From Pseudomonadales bacterium (lineage in GTDB: Bacteria > Pseudomonadota > Gammaproteobacteria > Pseudomonadales > JAHRWD01), in contig JARGPR010000001.1 in the NCBI GenBank assembly GCA_029210125.1, positions 248,001 through 312,000 of the forward strand: 64,000 bases of DNA, read 5' to 3'. How positions within the stretch are numbered: position 1 is the first letter of the stretch; each line of letters starts with the position of its first letter. A program made the translations under genes and the position numbers. Shown piece by piece: positions 36,317-44,545 of this stretch. The notes beneath the pieces were generated by a model, which ran no database searches, was not told the origin of the DNA, and worked only from the letters and a program-made list of their open reading frames with translations.

Positions 36317-38407
36317 ATGTCTATCGATATGGAGCAGTTTCATCAAGTGTTCTTTGAGGAGAGTCTCGAAGGATTAGATGTCATGGAATCATCCTTAATG
36401 GAACTTCAGGAAGGGAAAGCCGACCCGGAAGTGGTGAATTCGATATTTCGAGCGGCCCATTCGATAAAGGGTGGCAGCGCGACATTCGGGTTTTCTGCAG
36501 TTGCTGAGTTTACCCACGTGCTAGAAACCTTGCTGGATGAAGTTCGCGAGGAAACCCGAGAGATTACCTCAGAAATGATCGATTTACTGCTTCAGTCGGT
36601 AGATTGTCTTCGAGATCAAATGAGCTCCCTGGAACAGGGTGAATCGGCGGATTCTGAAAGAAGTCATAACCTCAAAAATAGCTTTCTTAGAATACTGGAA
36701 TCTGATGATCGGATCGAGTCAAGCAGCGCCAGCATAGCTCTCCATAAGGAAGCGGGCCTAACTGAAGGGTGGTCGATATTTTTCAAGCCGGAAATTGAAA
36801 TTGTACAGTCCGGCAATGAACCTCTGCGAATGTTTAGAGAGTTGTCTCAACTAGGTCGGCTCAAAACAACCGCACACTTAGATGCACTGCCCACGTTTAC
36901 GGCATTAGAGCCGGAAAACTGTTACCTGTGTTGGGAAATGGAATTGTATGGGAAGGATATTTCTGAAGCTCAAATAAAGGAAGTGTTTGAATGGGTTGAA
37001 GATGAATCCGAAATCCGGATTAAACCACTCACACCTAACACTGATTCTAACTTAAAAGACAATGTGGGTTCTGAACAACTGTCAAACTCGATAAATTCTG
37101 AGCTAAATACTATACCAACGGAAGAAGGGGTAAATAGTCCCGAAAAAAATGAAGCCAAGTCGGCTTCATTTTCAAAGCGTGAATCAGCCTCTATTAGAGT
37201 TGGAATCGATAAGGTTGATGAGCTGATTAATACAGTGGGTGAGCTGGTAATTACTCAATCGATGCTGAGTGCAGTTGGGCAGGATTTTCAAATTGGTCAA
37301 TTGGCGAGGCTACAGGAAGGTCTAAATCAACTCGCGCAGAATACACGGGAGTTACAGGAAAGTGTGATGAGGATCCGAATGTTACCGATCAGCTTTTCTT
37401 TTAACCGGTACCCACGGATGATCAGGGACCTCAGTAAACAACTCGATAAAAAAGTCGAATTGATTATGGTCGGAGAACAGACCGAACTGGATAAAACGGT
37501 ACTTGAAAAAATAGGTGACCCACTAACCCATCTAGTTAGAAACTCCATGGATCATGGAATTGAAAGCCCAGAGGAACGATTGCAATCAGGTAAACCTGAA
37601 ACTGGAATTATCACATTAAAAGCCTCCCATCAGGGTGGCAATATTGTGATTGAAATTAGTGATGATGGTAAGGGCCTTGATAGAGAAAAAATCCTGGAAA
37701 AAGCGGTTGAAAAAGGGTTACAAGAACCGGGCGATACGCTCACCGACGAACAAGTTTATCAACTAATTTTTAGTCCCGGGTTTTCAACTGCAGACACGGT
37801 CAGCGATGTTTCCGGTCGAGGTGTTGGAATGGACGTTGTGCGTAGAAATATCCAGGAGCTCGGTGGCAGCATTAGCATCAGATCGATCCATAGAACAGGT
37901 TCAACGATAACCATTCGGTTGCCATTAACGTTGGCTATTTTGGATGGTCAACTGGCCCAGGTTGGCGATCAGATTTTCGTATTTCCACTGGTCTCCATTA
38001 TCGAATCACTCGAAATGCGTGGCGTCGAAGTAAGTAAAGCTGCGGGCGGCTGCGATCTAATTAAATTACGAGAGGATTATATTCCCGTCGTATATTTAGC
38101 AGAGGTATTTGGTATCTCAGATCAGCCCGTCCTATTAGACGAATCACTGCTAGTAGTGGTGGAAAGTAACAATGAAAAAATTGGCGTAGTCATTGATGAT
38201 CTACTAAGTCAGCAACAGATTGTAATCAAAAGCCTCGAAGAAAATTACAAAAAAGTAGAGGGCATTTCAGGTGCAACTATTCTTGGTGATGGCCGGGTTG
38301 CACTGATTACTGATATCGGGGAGCTGATTCGGCTGTCCGGAGCGATGCATATAAATAAGATGGAGGCAGGGAATGTCATGTTCCCCGCCGGCCCACAAGC
38401 AGCATGA
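36317..38407 (+). CDS. cheA: CheA histidine kinase (second cluster)
   Basis: A 696-residue CheA: P1 phosphotransfer domain with His48 in AAHSIKGGSATFGF; a short P2-like region (about 150-235); P3 dimerisation (VDELINTVGELVITQSMLSA); P4 kinase with LVRNSMDHGIESPEERL, ISDDGKGLD and GRGVGMDVVRRN; and a P5 CheW-like C-terminus (FPLVSIIESLEMRGVEVSKA). It is 2 bases after cheY and 9 before cheW. It is one of two full-length CheA proteins in the window and is more like the type grouped with cheD and a PAS receptor. Confidence 0.96.
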   Translation: MSIDMEQFHQVFFEESLEGLDVMESSLMELQEGKADPEVVNSIFRAAHSIKGGSATFGFSAVAEFTHVLETLLDEVREETREITSEMIDLLLQSVDCLRDQMSSLEQGESADSERSHNLKNSFLRILESDDRIESSSASIALHKEAGLTEGWSIFFKPEIEIVQSGNEPLRMFRELSQLGRLKTTAHLDALPTFTALEPENCYLCWEMELYGKDISEAQIKEVFEWVEDESEIRIKPLTPNTDSNLKDNVGSEQLSNSINSELNTIPTEEGVNSPEKNEAKSASFSKRESASIRVGIDKVDELINTVGELVITQSMLSAVGQDFQIGQLARLQEGLNQLAQNTRELQESVMRIRMLPISFSFNRYPRMIRDLSKQLDKKVELIMVGEQTELDKTVLEKIGDPLTHLVRNSMDHGIESPEERLQSGKPETGIITLKASHQGGNIVIEISDDGKGLDREKILEKAVEKGLQEPGDTLTDEQVYQLIFSPGFSTADTVSDVSGRGVGMDVVRRNIQELGGSISIRSIHRTGSTITIRLPLTLAILDGQLAQVGDQIFVFPLVSIIESLEMRGVEVSKAAGGCDLIKLREDYIPVVYLAEVFGISDQPVLLDESLLVVVESNNEKIGVVIDDLLSQQQIVIKSLEENYKKVEGISGATILGDGRVALITDIGELIRLSGAMHINKMEAGNVMFPAGPQAA

Positions 38408-38416
38408 GGGTAAGCA

Positions 38417-38968
38417 ATGAACACCGGTGAACACGTAGATAACGAAGCAAATGGACTGTTGCAGCAGGGTGAGCATGGCGTCGATCAGTATTTGACCTTT
38501 GTAATGGAGGATGATGAATACGGTGTTGATATTTTGTGTGTTCAGGAAATTAGAGGTTGGGAAGATACCACTCCAATTCCAAATGCGCCCAGCTTTGTAA
38601 AAGGGGTGATCAATCTACGTGGAACCATTGTTCCCATTATTGATATTCGACAATGCTTCAACATGCAGGAGACCAACTACGGGCCACTTACTGTAGTTAT
38701 CGTACTTCGCGCAAATCATGAGGCTGGAAGCCGAACCATTGGAATAGTGGTCGATGCGGTTTCAGACGTACACTCATTTTCTGAATCCGATATGCATAAC
38801 CCTCCTAGCCTTGGAGATGCTGTAAATACTTCTTATATAAAGGGGTTGGCGCAGGCGAGTACAAATATGGTTATTTTGTTAGATATCGATAAAGCCCTTA
38901 ACTTTGATGAGTTACAGGGGTTTATTGATGTGCAGTCGAAGGCGGTAGCTGCGCCCATGAGTTCGTGA
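38417..38968 (+). CDS. cheW: CheW coupling protein
   Basis: CheW bridges receptors and CheA. The 183-residue protein shows the CheW fold: YLTFVMEDDEYGVDILCVQE, IPNAPSFVKGVINLRGTIVP and IDIRQCFNM, VDAVSDVHSFSESDM, and KGLAQASTNMVILLDIDKAL. It lies between cheA and the receptor gene. It is the only CheW in the window; the flagellar CheA at 59222 would depend on CheV or on a CheW gene beyond the right edge (in Pseudomonas cheW follows motD). Confidence 0.95.
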   Translation: MNTGEHVDNEANGLLQQGEHGVDQYLTFVMEDDEYGVDILCVQEIRGWEDTTPIPNAPSFVKGVINLRGTIVPIIDIRQCFNMQETNYGPLTVVIVLRANHEAGSRTIGIVVDAVSDVHSFSESDMHNPPSLGDAVNTSYIKGLAQASTNMVILLDIDKALNFDELQGFIDVQSKAVAAPMSS

Positions 38969-39057
38969 AAAGTAAGTTGCAAAGTCGTTATTCTATACAC
39001 CTAAATTGAATATATTCCCAACCCCACTTAATAACAGGTAACAGCAGGAAATCACCC

Positions 39058-41181
39058 ATGAAAATATTTGATGCATTTGATATCAAACAGCAATTATTGT
39101 TTGCAGTATTTTTACCGGTAGCGGGGTTTTCAGTATTTATCTATTCGCACAACGAAATGACCTATTCGTTTACCGGGCCGTTACTATTTTTACTGCTAAC
39201 CATCGTGGGTAGCCTGACGTTACTATATAGCATCATGGGTATGCTAAGTGGTACGGAGGGAGGTGACAGTATAAGGCAACAAGAAGCGTTGAAGGTGTGT
39301 GATACCAATATCATGATTGCCGATGCCGATAACAACATTGTCTACATGAATGATGCGGTGCAGGAAATGATGCGGGATGCGGAATCAGATATTAAAGAAG
39401 ACTTGCCGAATTTCAATTCCAATGATCTGGTTGGAAAAAATATTGACCTGTTCCACAAGAACCCTTCTCATCAACGCATGATGCTGGAGAAACTGCGGGA
39501 TACGTATAAAACCAAAATCACGGTGGGCGGCCGTACCTTTTCCCTGATAGCTAGCCCTATTATCGATGCAGCTCAAACCCGTATCGGTACCGTGGTTGAA
39601 TGGGATGATGTCACTGCTGAACTGGCGAGACAGATAAAAGATGAACAATTGGCAGCAGAGAACCTGCGTGTTAAGCAGGCACTGGATTCAGTTTCCACCA
39701 ATGCCATGATTGCCGATGCCGAGAATAATATTGTTTATATGAATGATGCAGTTCTGGAGATGATGCGGGTCGCGGAATCAGATATCAAAGGAGACCTGCC
39801 GAATTTTAATTCCAATGATCTGGTTGGACAAAATATCGATCTCTTCCACAAGGATCCCTCTCATCAGCGGATGATGTTGGAAAAACTGCGGGATACTTAT
39901 AGTACTTCGATCACTGTTGGTGGCCGTACCTTCTCTCTGGTAGCCAATCCTATCATTGACGATGGTCAAAACCGTATCGGTACCGTAGTTGAATGGGCGG
40001 ATAAAACAGTGGAGCTTGAGGTTGAGGTGGAAATCGATCAACTCATAACTGCGGCGGTTGCAGGCGATCTTTCAAAACGATTGTCGGTCGAAGGTAAGCA
40101 GGGATTTACTCTTAATCTATCCGAAGGATTGAACCAGTTGATGGGCATTTGCTCAGAAGTGATCACCGATGTATATGAGGTGATGACCGAGGTATCTAAG
40201 GGTTCATTAACTAAAAAAATGGAACGCGAATACGACGGTGAATTTGATGGACTGAAAACAGCCATTAACGATACGGTGAGTAAATTGACCGAGATTATTG
40301 CTGGAATTCGTGAATCTGCAATCACTGTCAGCGGTGGTGCCCAGGAAATTTCACAAGGCAATACAGATCTTAGTCAGCGTACCGAAGAGCAAGCTTCGTC
40401 ATTGGAAGAAACCGCATCCAGCATGGAAGAGATGACCAGTACGGTTAAACAAAGTGCTGAAAACGCAATGGAGGCAAATAGCCTTGCCTCAGCGGCCAAA
40501 GATAAAGCTCAGCGCGGAGGAGAGGTGGTTAGACATGCGGTTACAGCCATGGAAGCGATCAGTGATTCCAGCAAAGAGATTGCCGACATCATCGGTGTGA
40601 TTGACGAGATCGCTTTCCAGACTAACTTGCTCGCATTGAACGCTGCTGTTGAAGCAGCAAGGGCGGGAGAGCAAGGTCGAGGATTTGCGGTAGTAGCTGG
40701 TGAAGTCAGGAGCCTCGCAGGCAGGTCAGCGGACGCAGCCAAGGATATTAAAGCGCTAATTCGAGATAGCGAAACCAAGGTTGCTGAGGGCGCTCAGTTA
40801 GTGAATGAATCAGGACAAACCCTGGAACAAATTGTCGAGGCAGTCGAAAAAGTTAGCACCATGGTAAGTGACATTAGTGAAGCGACTAATGAGCAAACGA
40901 ACGGCATCTCGCAAGTAAATATTGCAGTGTCTCAGATGGATGAAATGACTCAACAAAACGCAGCGTTAGTAGAGCAGGCAACTGCAGCAAGTGAAGCGAT
41001 GGCCGAGCAAGCTCAGGGTATGTCAACCATGGTTAGTTTCTTTACCCTGCCACGAAACGCAACAGCGATAGCTGCAGGAGCCAACGTATCGGTCGATAGC
41101 ACACGGCCTAGATTGTCAAATAACACTTCAAATTCTAACCTTTCATTTAGCTCTGGCGGTGACGAGTGGGAGGAGTTTTAG
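39058..41181 (+). CDS. Methyl-accepting chemotaxis protein with tandem PAS domains
   Basis: A 707-residue receptor. Two close membrane helices (about residues 12-30 and 40-62) leave almost no periplasmic loop, so sensing is probably cytoplasmic. Two PAS domains follow (about 82-195 and 213-325); they are near copies ([18 protein letters not shown] against [18 protein letters not shown]), offset by 131 residues. A HAMP-like region ([36 protein letters not shown]) precedes the signalling domain with the hairpin tip [20 protein letters not shown]. The C-terminus ends EWEEF, the x-W-x-x-F type of CheR-docking pentapeptide. PAS ligand (haem, flavin or none) is unknown. Confidence 0.94.
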   Translation: MKIFDAFDIKQQLLFAVFLPVAGFSVFIYSHNEMTYSFTGPLLFLLLTIVGSLTLLYSIMGMLSGTEGGDSIRQQEALKVCDTNIMIADADNNIVYMNDAVQEMMRDAESDIKEDLPNFNSNDLVGKNIDLFHKNPSHQRMMLEKLRDTYKTKITVGGRTFSLIASPIIDAAQTRIGTVVEWDDVTAELARQIKDEQLAAENLRVKQALDSVSTNAMIADAENNIVYMNDAVLEMMRVAESDIKGDLPNFNSNDLVGQNIDLFHKDPSHQRMMLEKLRDTYSTSITVGGRTFSLVANPIIDDGQNRIGTVVEWADKTVELEVEVEIDQLITAAVAGDLSKRLSVEGKQGFTLNLSEGLNQLMGICSEVITDVYEVMTEVSKGSLTKKMEREYDGEFDGLKTAINDTVSKLTEIIAGIRESAITVSGGAQEISQGNTDLSQRTEEQASSLEETASSMEEMTSTVKQSAENAMEANSLASAAKDKAQRGGEVVRHAVTAMEAISDSSKEIADIIGVIDEIAFQTNLLALNAAVEAARAGEQGRGFAVVAGEVRSLAGRSADAAKDIKALIRDSETKVAEGAQLVNESGQTLEQIVEAVEKVSTMVSDISEATNEQTNGISQVNIAVSQMDEMTQQNAALVEQATAASEAMAEQAQGMSTMVSFFTLPRNATAIAAGANVSVDSTRPRLSNNTSNSNLSFSSGGDEWEEF

Positions 41182-41291
41182 AAGCGCCAGCTGAGCAGAG
41201 GCTAGTATATTGACAAGAGTAGTTGATTAAGATTTTTTTAAAATTTGTTAAGTGCAGTGCCGCACATAAATATGCGGTATGAGGTTGTAAT

Positions 41292-42146
41292 ATGTTAAAT
41301 ACCGCTCAACCTATCAAGATGAGTGATCGCGAATTTCCAATGAGTGATCACAATTTCGATACAATCTCAAAAATTGCTTATCAGTACACTGGAATTAAGC
41401 TTCCTGAACAAAAGCGGCAAATGATTTACAGTCGTATAGCGCGACGAATCCGAGCCCTAAATTTGCAAAATTTCGACCAATATTGTGAACTTATTGGTGA
41501 TGATAAACATGTTGAATTCAACGAATTTATTAACTCGATCACCACTAATCTAACCTCGTTTTTTCGAGAGAATCATCATTTTGAATATCTCGAATCGACT
41601 ATTTTACCACACCTAACGAAGGTTCATGGAACTGACCGTCGAATACGAGTGTGGTCAGCCGGCTGCTCTACAGGCGAAGAGCCCTATTCAATTGCATTAA
41701 CGCTGCTTAAAGCTTTTGGTGCTTCCTCGGGTTGGGATCTAAAAATACTGGCAACGGACCTTGATTCAAACGTCGTAACCACCGGAAGAAATGGAATATA
41801 CGCTGCAGATCGGCTATCTGGATTGAATCCCGCACTGGTCAAAAAGTGGTTTAGCCGTACTGCAGATTCAAGCCGCTACGTTGTAGCAGATGAAGTAAAA
41901 AAACTAATTCAATTTAATCGGTTAAACCTTCTTGATAATTGGCCGATGAGAAACAAATTCGACATTATATTTTGCCGAAATGTCGTGATCTATTTCGATA
42001 AGCCTACCCAGCAAAAGTTATTTGACCGATACGCAGAGCAACTTAATGATGGTGGCTATCTAATAATAGGTCACTCAGAGAGTTTGCATAACCTGACCGA
42101 TCGATTTGAATCTATCGGTAAAACGATTTATCGGAAGGATAATTGA
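41292..42146 (+). CDS. cheR: CheR methyltransferase (second cluster)
   Basis: A second 284-residue CheR: N-terminal helical domain (YQYTGIKLPEQKRQMIYSRI), SAM-binding core (IRVWSAGCSTGEEPYSIALT; ILATDLDSNVV; FDIIFCRNVVIYFDKPTQQK; LIIGHSESLHNL). It should methylate the adjacent receptor, whose C-terminal EWEEF is a docking site for pentapeptide-dependent CheR proteins. A GAGG ribosome site precedes the ATG. It differs strongly from the cheR at 2547. Confidence 0.95.
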   Translation: MLNTAQPIKMSDREFPMSDHNFDTISKIAYQYTGIKLPEQKRQMIYSRIARRIRALNLQNFDQYCELIGDDKHVEFNEFINSITTNLTSFFRENHHFEYLESTILPHLTKVHGTDRRIRVWSAGCSTGEEPYSIALTLLKAFGASSGWDLKILATDLDSNVVTTGRNGIYAADRLSGLNPALVKKWFSRTADSSRYVVADEVKKLIQFNRLNLLDNWPMRNKFDIIFCRNVVIYFDKPTQQKLFDRYAEQLNDGGYLIIGHSESLHNLTDRFESIGKTIYRKDN

Positions 42147-42150
42147 TGGT

Positions 42151-42801
42151 ATGGCGCCGGCTCAATTCGACACCGATGATCATCATATCCCAAAAGCGAC
42201 ACCTGGTTTTGAAGGTATAAATCGCTATTGGGACAAAAAAATGCAGATGCCCGCGGCGAAGATAATGCCGGGTGAATTTTATGTCAGCGCGCATGGAGAA
42301 ATGATTGTCACTGTTTTAGGTTCCTGTATCTCTACCTGTATACGGGATCGTAAATTGGGAATTGGTGGTATGAATCATTTTATGCTTCCCATGCAAGGAA
42401 AATATTCCGGTAGCTGGGGTAACGATGTTGATAGCTCTGCCACCCGTTATGGCAATTGGGCGATGGAATATCTGATTAATGCTATTTTAAATCTCGGTGG
42501 AAACAAAAAAAACTTTGAAGTTAAAGTGTTCGGAGGTGGTAAGGTACTCGCGAATGCTACTGATGTAGGTAGCAATAACATTGAGTTTGTAACGGAGTAC
42601 CTTAGGTCTGAGATGCTAATAACCGTTGCTTCGGATGTAGGCGGTATCTACCCTAGAAAAGTCCTGTATTTTCCTGACACAGGTAAAGTAAAGGTGAGAC
42701 GTTTGATTCATGTTACTAATGAAACCATTATAGATCGAGAGAATGTTTACAGGAAAACTATCGATGCCACACCGAACGAAGGCAGTATTGAATTGTTTTA
42801 G
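42151..42801 (+). CDS. cheD: CheD, receptor glutamine deamidase
   Basis: CheD deamidates receptor glutamines. The 216-residue protein has the catalytic Cys59 in VLGSCISTC and His76 in GGMNHFMLP, plus EVKVFGGGKVL. The ATG at 42151 starts five bases after the cheR stop; the open frame reaches back into cheR, but that part (NLSVKRFIGRI) is an out-of-frame reading of cheR. The N-terminal 40 residues before GEFYVSAHGEM are longer than in minimal CheD. Confidence 0.94.
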   Translation: MAPAQFDTDDHHIPKATPGFEGINRYWDKKMQMPAAKIMPGEFYVSAHGEMIVTVLGSCISTCIRDRKLGIGGMNHFMLPMQGKYSGSWGNDVDSSATRYGNWAMEYLINAILNLGGNKKNFEVKVFGGGKVLANATDVGSNNIEFVTEYLRSEMLITVASDVGGIYPRKVLYFPDTGKVKVRRLIHVTNETIIDRENVYRKTIDATPNEGSIELF

Positions 42802-42869
42802 TATGCCATTGTTTGAAGCCGAAGATATGGTGACACAGTGATCGCGAGCGTAAATGCAGAGATTTTTTG

Positions 42870-43928
42870 ATGATTAAGGTATTTATCGTTGACGACTCCG
42901 CTTTGATTCGAGCGTTACTTACGGAGATCTTAAGTAAAGCGGATGATATTGAGGTGGTGGGTACAGCGCCCGATCCACTGGTAGCTCGTGAAAAAATAAA
43001 ACAAACAAATCCTGATGTGCTCACATTGGATATTGAGATGCCTCACATGGATGGTATCTCTTTTCTGAAAAATTTGATGCGATTGCGCCCGATGCCAGTG
43101 GTTATGATTTCAACACTCACTGAAAAGGGCGCGCCAGCTACACTGGAAGCGCTAGCATTAGGGGCTGTGGATTTTGTCGGCAAGCCAAAAACAGATTTGA
43201 ATAATGGTCTTCTTTCGTTTTCCGAGCAGATTACGGAAAAGGTTAGAGCTGCAGCCCAAGCTAACATCCATGCGCTTGAAAAAGTACCGCCCACCAGGGC
43301 GAAAGTGGTAGCCTCCAGCGTCCCTGTCCGGAAAAAAGTATATCCGAAGCCTGGTCATTTGGTTGCGATTGGAGCGTCAACCGGCGGTACCGAGGCGATT
43401 AAGACCGTCCTTATTGAGCTACCCGAAAATACACCGCCCATCGTGCTTGCTCAGCATATTCCGGCAAATTTCAGCAAATCTTATGCACAACGGCTTGATG
43501 ATAATTGTGCAATTAGCGTGTTTGAAGCGGAGCATCAACAGCCTGTAGAGCCAGGTTGTGCCTATCTTGCACCCGGAGATTTCCACCTTAGAATTTCTAA
43601 GCATAAGTCTGGATATGTTTGTATGCTTGATCAAAAAGAGAAAGAAAGTCGACACCGGCCATCAGTAGATGCGTTATTTAATTCTGTTGCTGGGTTAGGA
43701 AAATGTCACGCGACCGGGATGTTATTAACGGGTATGGGTATGGACGGAGCACGGGGTCTATTGGCTATGAAAAAGGCGGATTGTTTGACGCTGGTTCAGG
43801 ATGAGGCTTCATCAGTAGTGTGGGGTATGCCAGGCTCTGCGGTTAAAATCGATGCGCAAACTGAAATTGTCTCTCTCCATAAAATGGCATTAAAAATAGT
43901 TGAAAATTGCATGTTTTCAAAGAAATAA
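42870..43928 (+). CDS. cheB: CheB methylesterase (second cluster)
   Basis: CheB removes receptor methyl esters and deamidates when phosphorylated. The 352-residue protein has a receiver (FIVDDSALIR, Asp54 in LTLDIEMPHMDG) and a C-terminal methylesterase domain with GASTGGTEAI (active Ser), LAQHIPANFSKSYA (His) and LTGMGMDGARGL (Asp). ATG 42870 is chosen; a TTG three bases earlier is in frame. It completes the mcp-cheR-cheD-cheB adaptation set. Confidence 0.95.
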   Translation: MIKVFIVDDSALIRALLTEILSKADDIEVVGTAPDPLVAREKIKQTNPDVLTLDIEMPHMDGISFLKNLMRLRPMPVVMISTLTEKGAPATLEALALGAVDFVGKPKTDLNNGLLSFSEQITEKVRAAAQANIHALEKVPPTRAKVVASSVPVRKKVYPKPGHLVAIGASTGGTEAIKTVLIELPENTPPIVLAQHIPANFSKSYAQRLDDNCAISVFEAEHQQPVEPGCAYLAPGDFHLRISKHKSGYVCMLDQKEKESRHRPSVDALFNSVAGLGKCHATGMLLTGMGMDGARGLLAMKKADCLTLVQDEASSVVWGMPGSAVKIDAQTEIVSLHKMALKIVENCMFSKK

Positions 43929-43998
43929 TAGTCGTATTTTGTTTTTGAACTATAATTTTTACCAGTGGTTTAATTTTTAAAAATTTGGAAACGACAAG

Positions 43999-44298
43999 AT
44001 GATAAATACCAAATCTTCAACCGATGGAAAGGAACTCGTAATCGATATTGATGGTCGTTTTGATTTTGGTGTGCACCAGCAATTTCGTGACGCGTACGAA
44101 CATGAAAAAGGTATAGAGCGTTTTTGCCTTGATATGGAAAATACTACTTATCTTGATAGCTCGGCCCTTGGAATGTTGTTATTGATGAGGGATTTTGGTG
44201 GTGGAGAAAAGTCGATCATCCGCATTATAAATTGCAATGATGATGTAAAAAATATTTTGATGGTTTCCAGTTTCGATCAGCTTTTCTCGATCTCCTAG
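43999..44298 (+). CDS. STAS-domain anti-sigma factor antagonist-like protein
   Basis: A 99-residue STAS domain resembling SpoIIAA: LVIDIDGRFDFGVHQQFRDA and the phosphorylation-site segment MENTTYLDSSALGMLLLMRD with the conserved Ser. It lies 70 bases after cheB and is followed by a terminator. Several Pseudomonas species carry a STAS gene and a phosphatase/Hpt gene near fliJ-fliK, so this may belong to the flagellar rather than the chemosensory set. No partner anti-sigma kinase is visible nearby. Confidence 0.85.
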   Translation: MINTKSSTDGKELVIDIDGRFDFGVHQQFRDAYEHEKGIERFCLDMENTTYLDSSALGMLLLMRDFGGGEKSIIRIINCNDDVKNILMVSSFDQLFSIS

Positions 44299-44350
44299 TT
44301 GCTTATATAGCTCTATCTTAAGGGATATATTCTGTTCCAAAGCTTTATAA

Positions 44351-44373
44351 GGCGGCTTTAAGCCGCTTTTCTG
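44351..44373 (+). terminator. Probable terminator after the second STAS gene
   Basis: GCGGCTT-T-AAGCCGC followed by TTTTCTGTT: a GC-rich perfect palindrome with a modest T tract, 53 bases after the STAS stop. It closes the chemosensory block before the fliK promoter. Confidence 0.7.
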
Positions 44374-44457
44374 TTCCGTTACTGAGTGCAAATTCACAGT
44401 AGTTGGAAAATCTCTCCAGTAACTTCGCCGTATTATTTCGCCGCTCTTTTTTTATTG

Positions 44458-44474
44458 TTGGCAGAAAATTTGCT
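44458..44474 (+). promoter_or_regulatory. Sigma-54 promoter of fliK
   Basis: TTGGCAGAAAATTTGCT has GG (44460-44461), N10, GC (44472-44473) and close matches at both elements. The predicted start near 44485 lies about 60 bases before the fliK ATG at 44546. This argues against starting fliK at the in-frame ATG at 44492. Confidence 0.83.
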
Positions 44475-44495
44475 TTATATGGATCAAATGCATGG

Positions 44496-44531
44496 ATTTG
44501 GGTCAACCATCTCCAGAACCTGGTTCCAAAT
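44496..44531 (+). promoter_or_regulatory. Predicted leader hairpin upstream of fliK
   Basis: ATTTGG and AACC (with three unpaired bases between) are complementary to GGTT and CCAAAT downstream, giving a ten-base-pair stem. It ends just before the GAGG ribosome site at 44534. It could mask or stabilise the leader; function is inferred only. Confidence 0.45.
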
Positions 44532-44545
44532 ATGAGGCAGTTTTA

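Noticed and set aside
41236-41268. Sigma-28-like TAAA ... GCCGCACA before the second cheR
   Set aside because: Spacing is sixteen, the -10 is poor, and it overlaps a small hairpin. Not enough to call a promoter.
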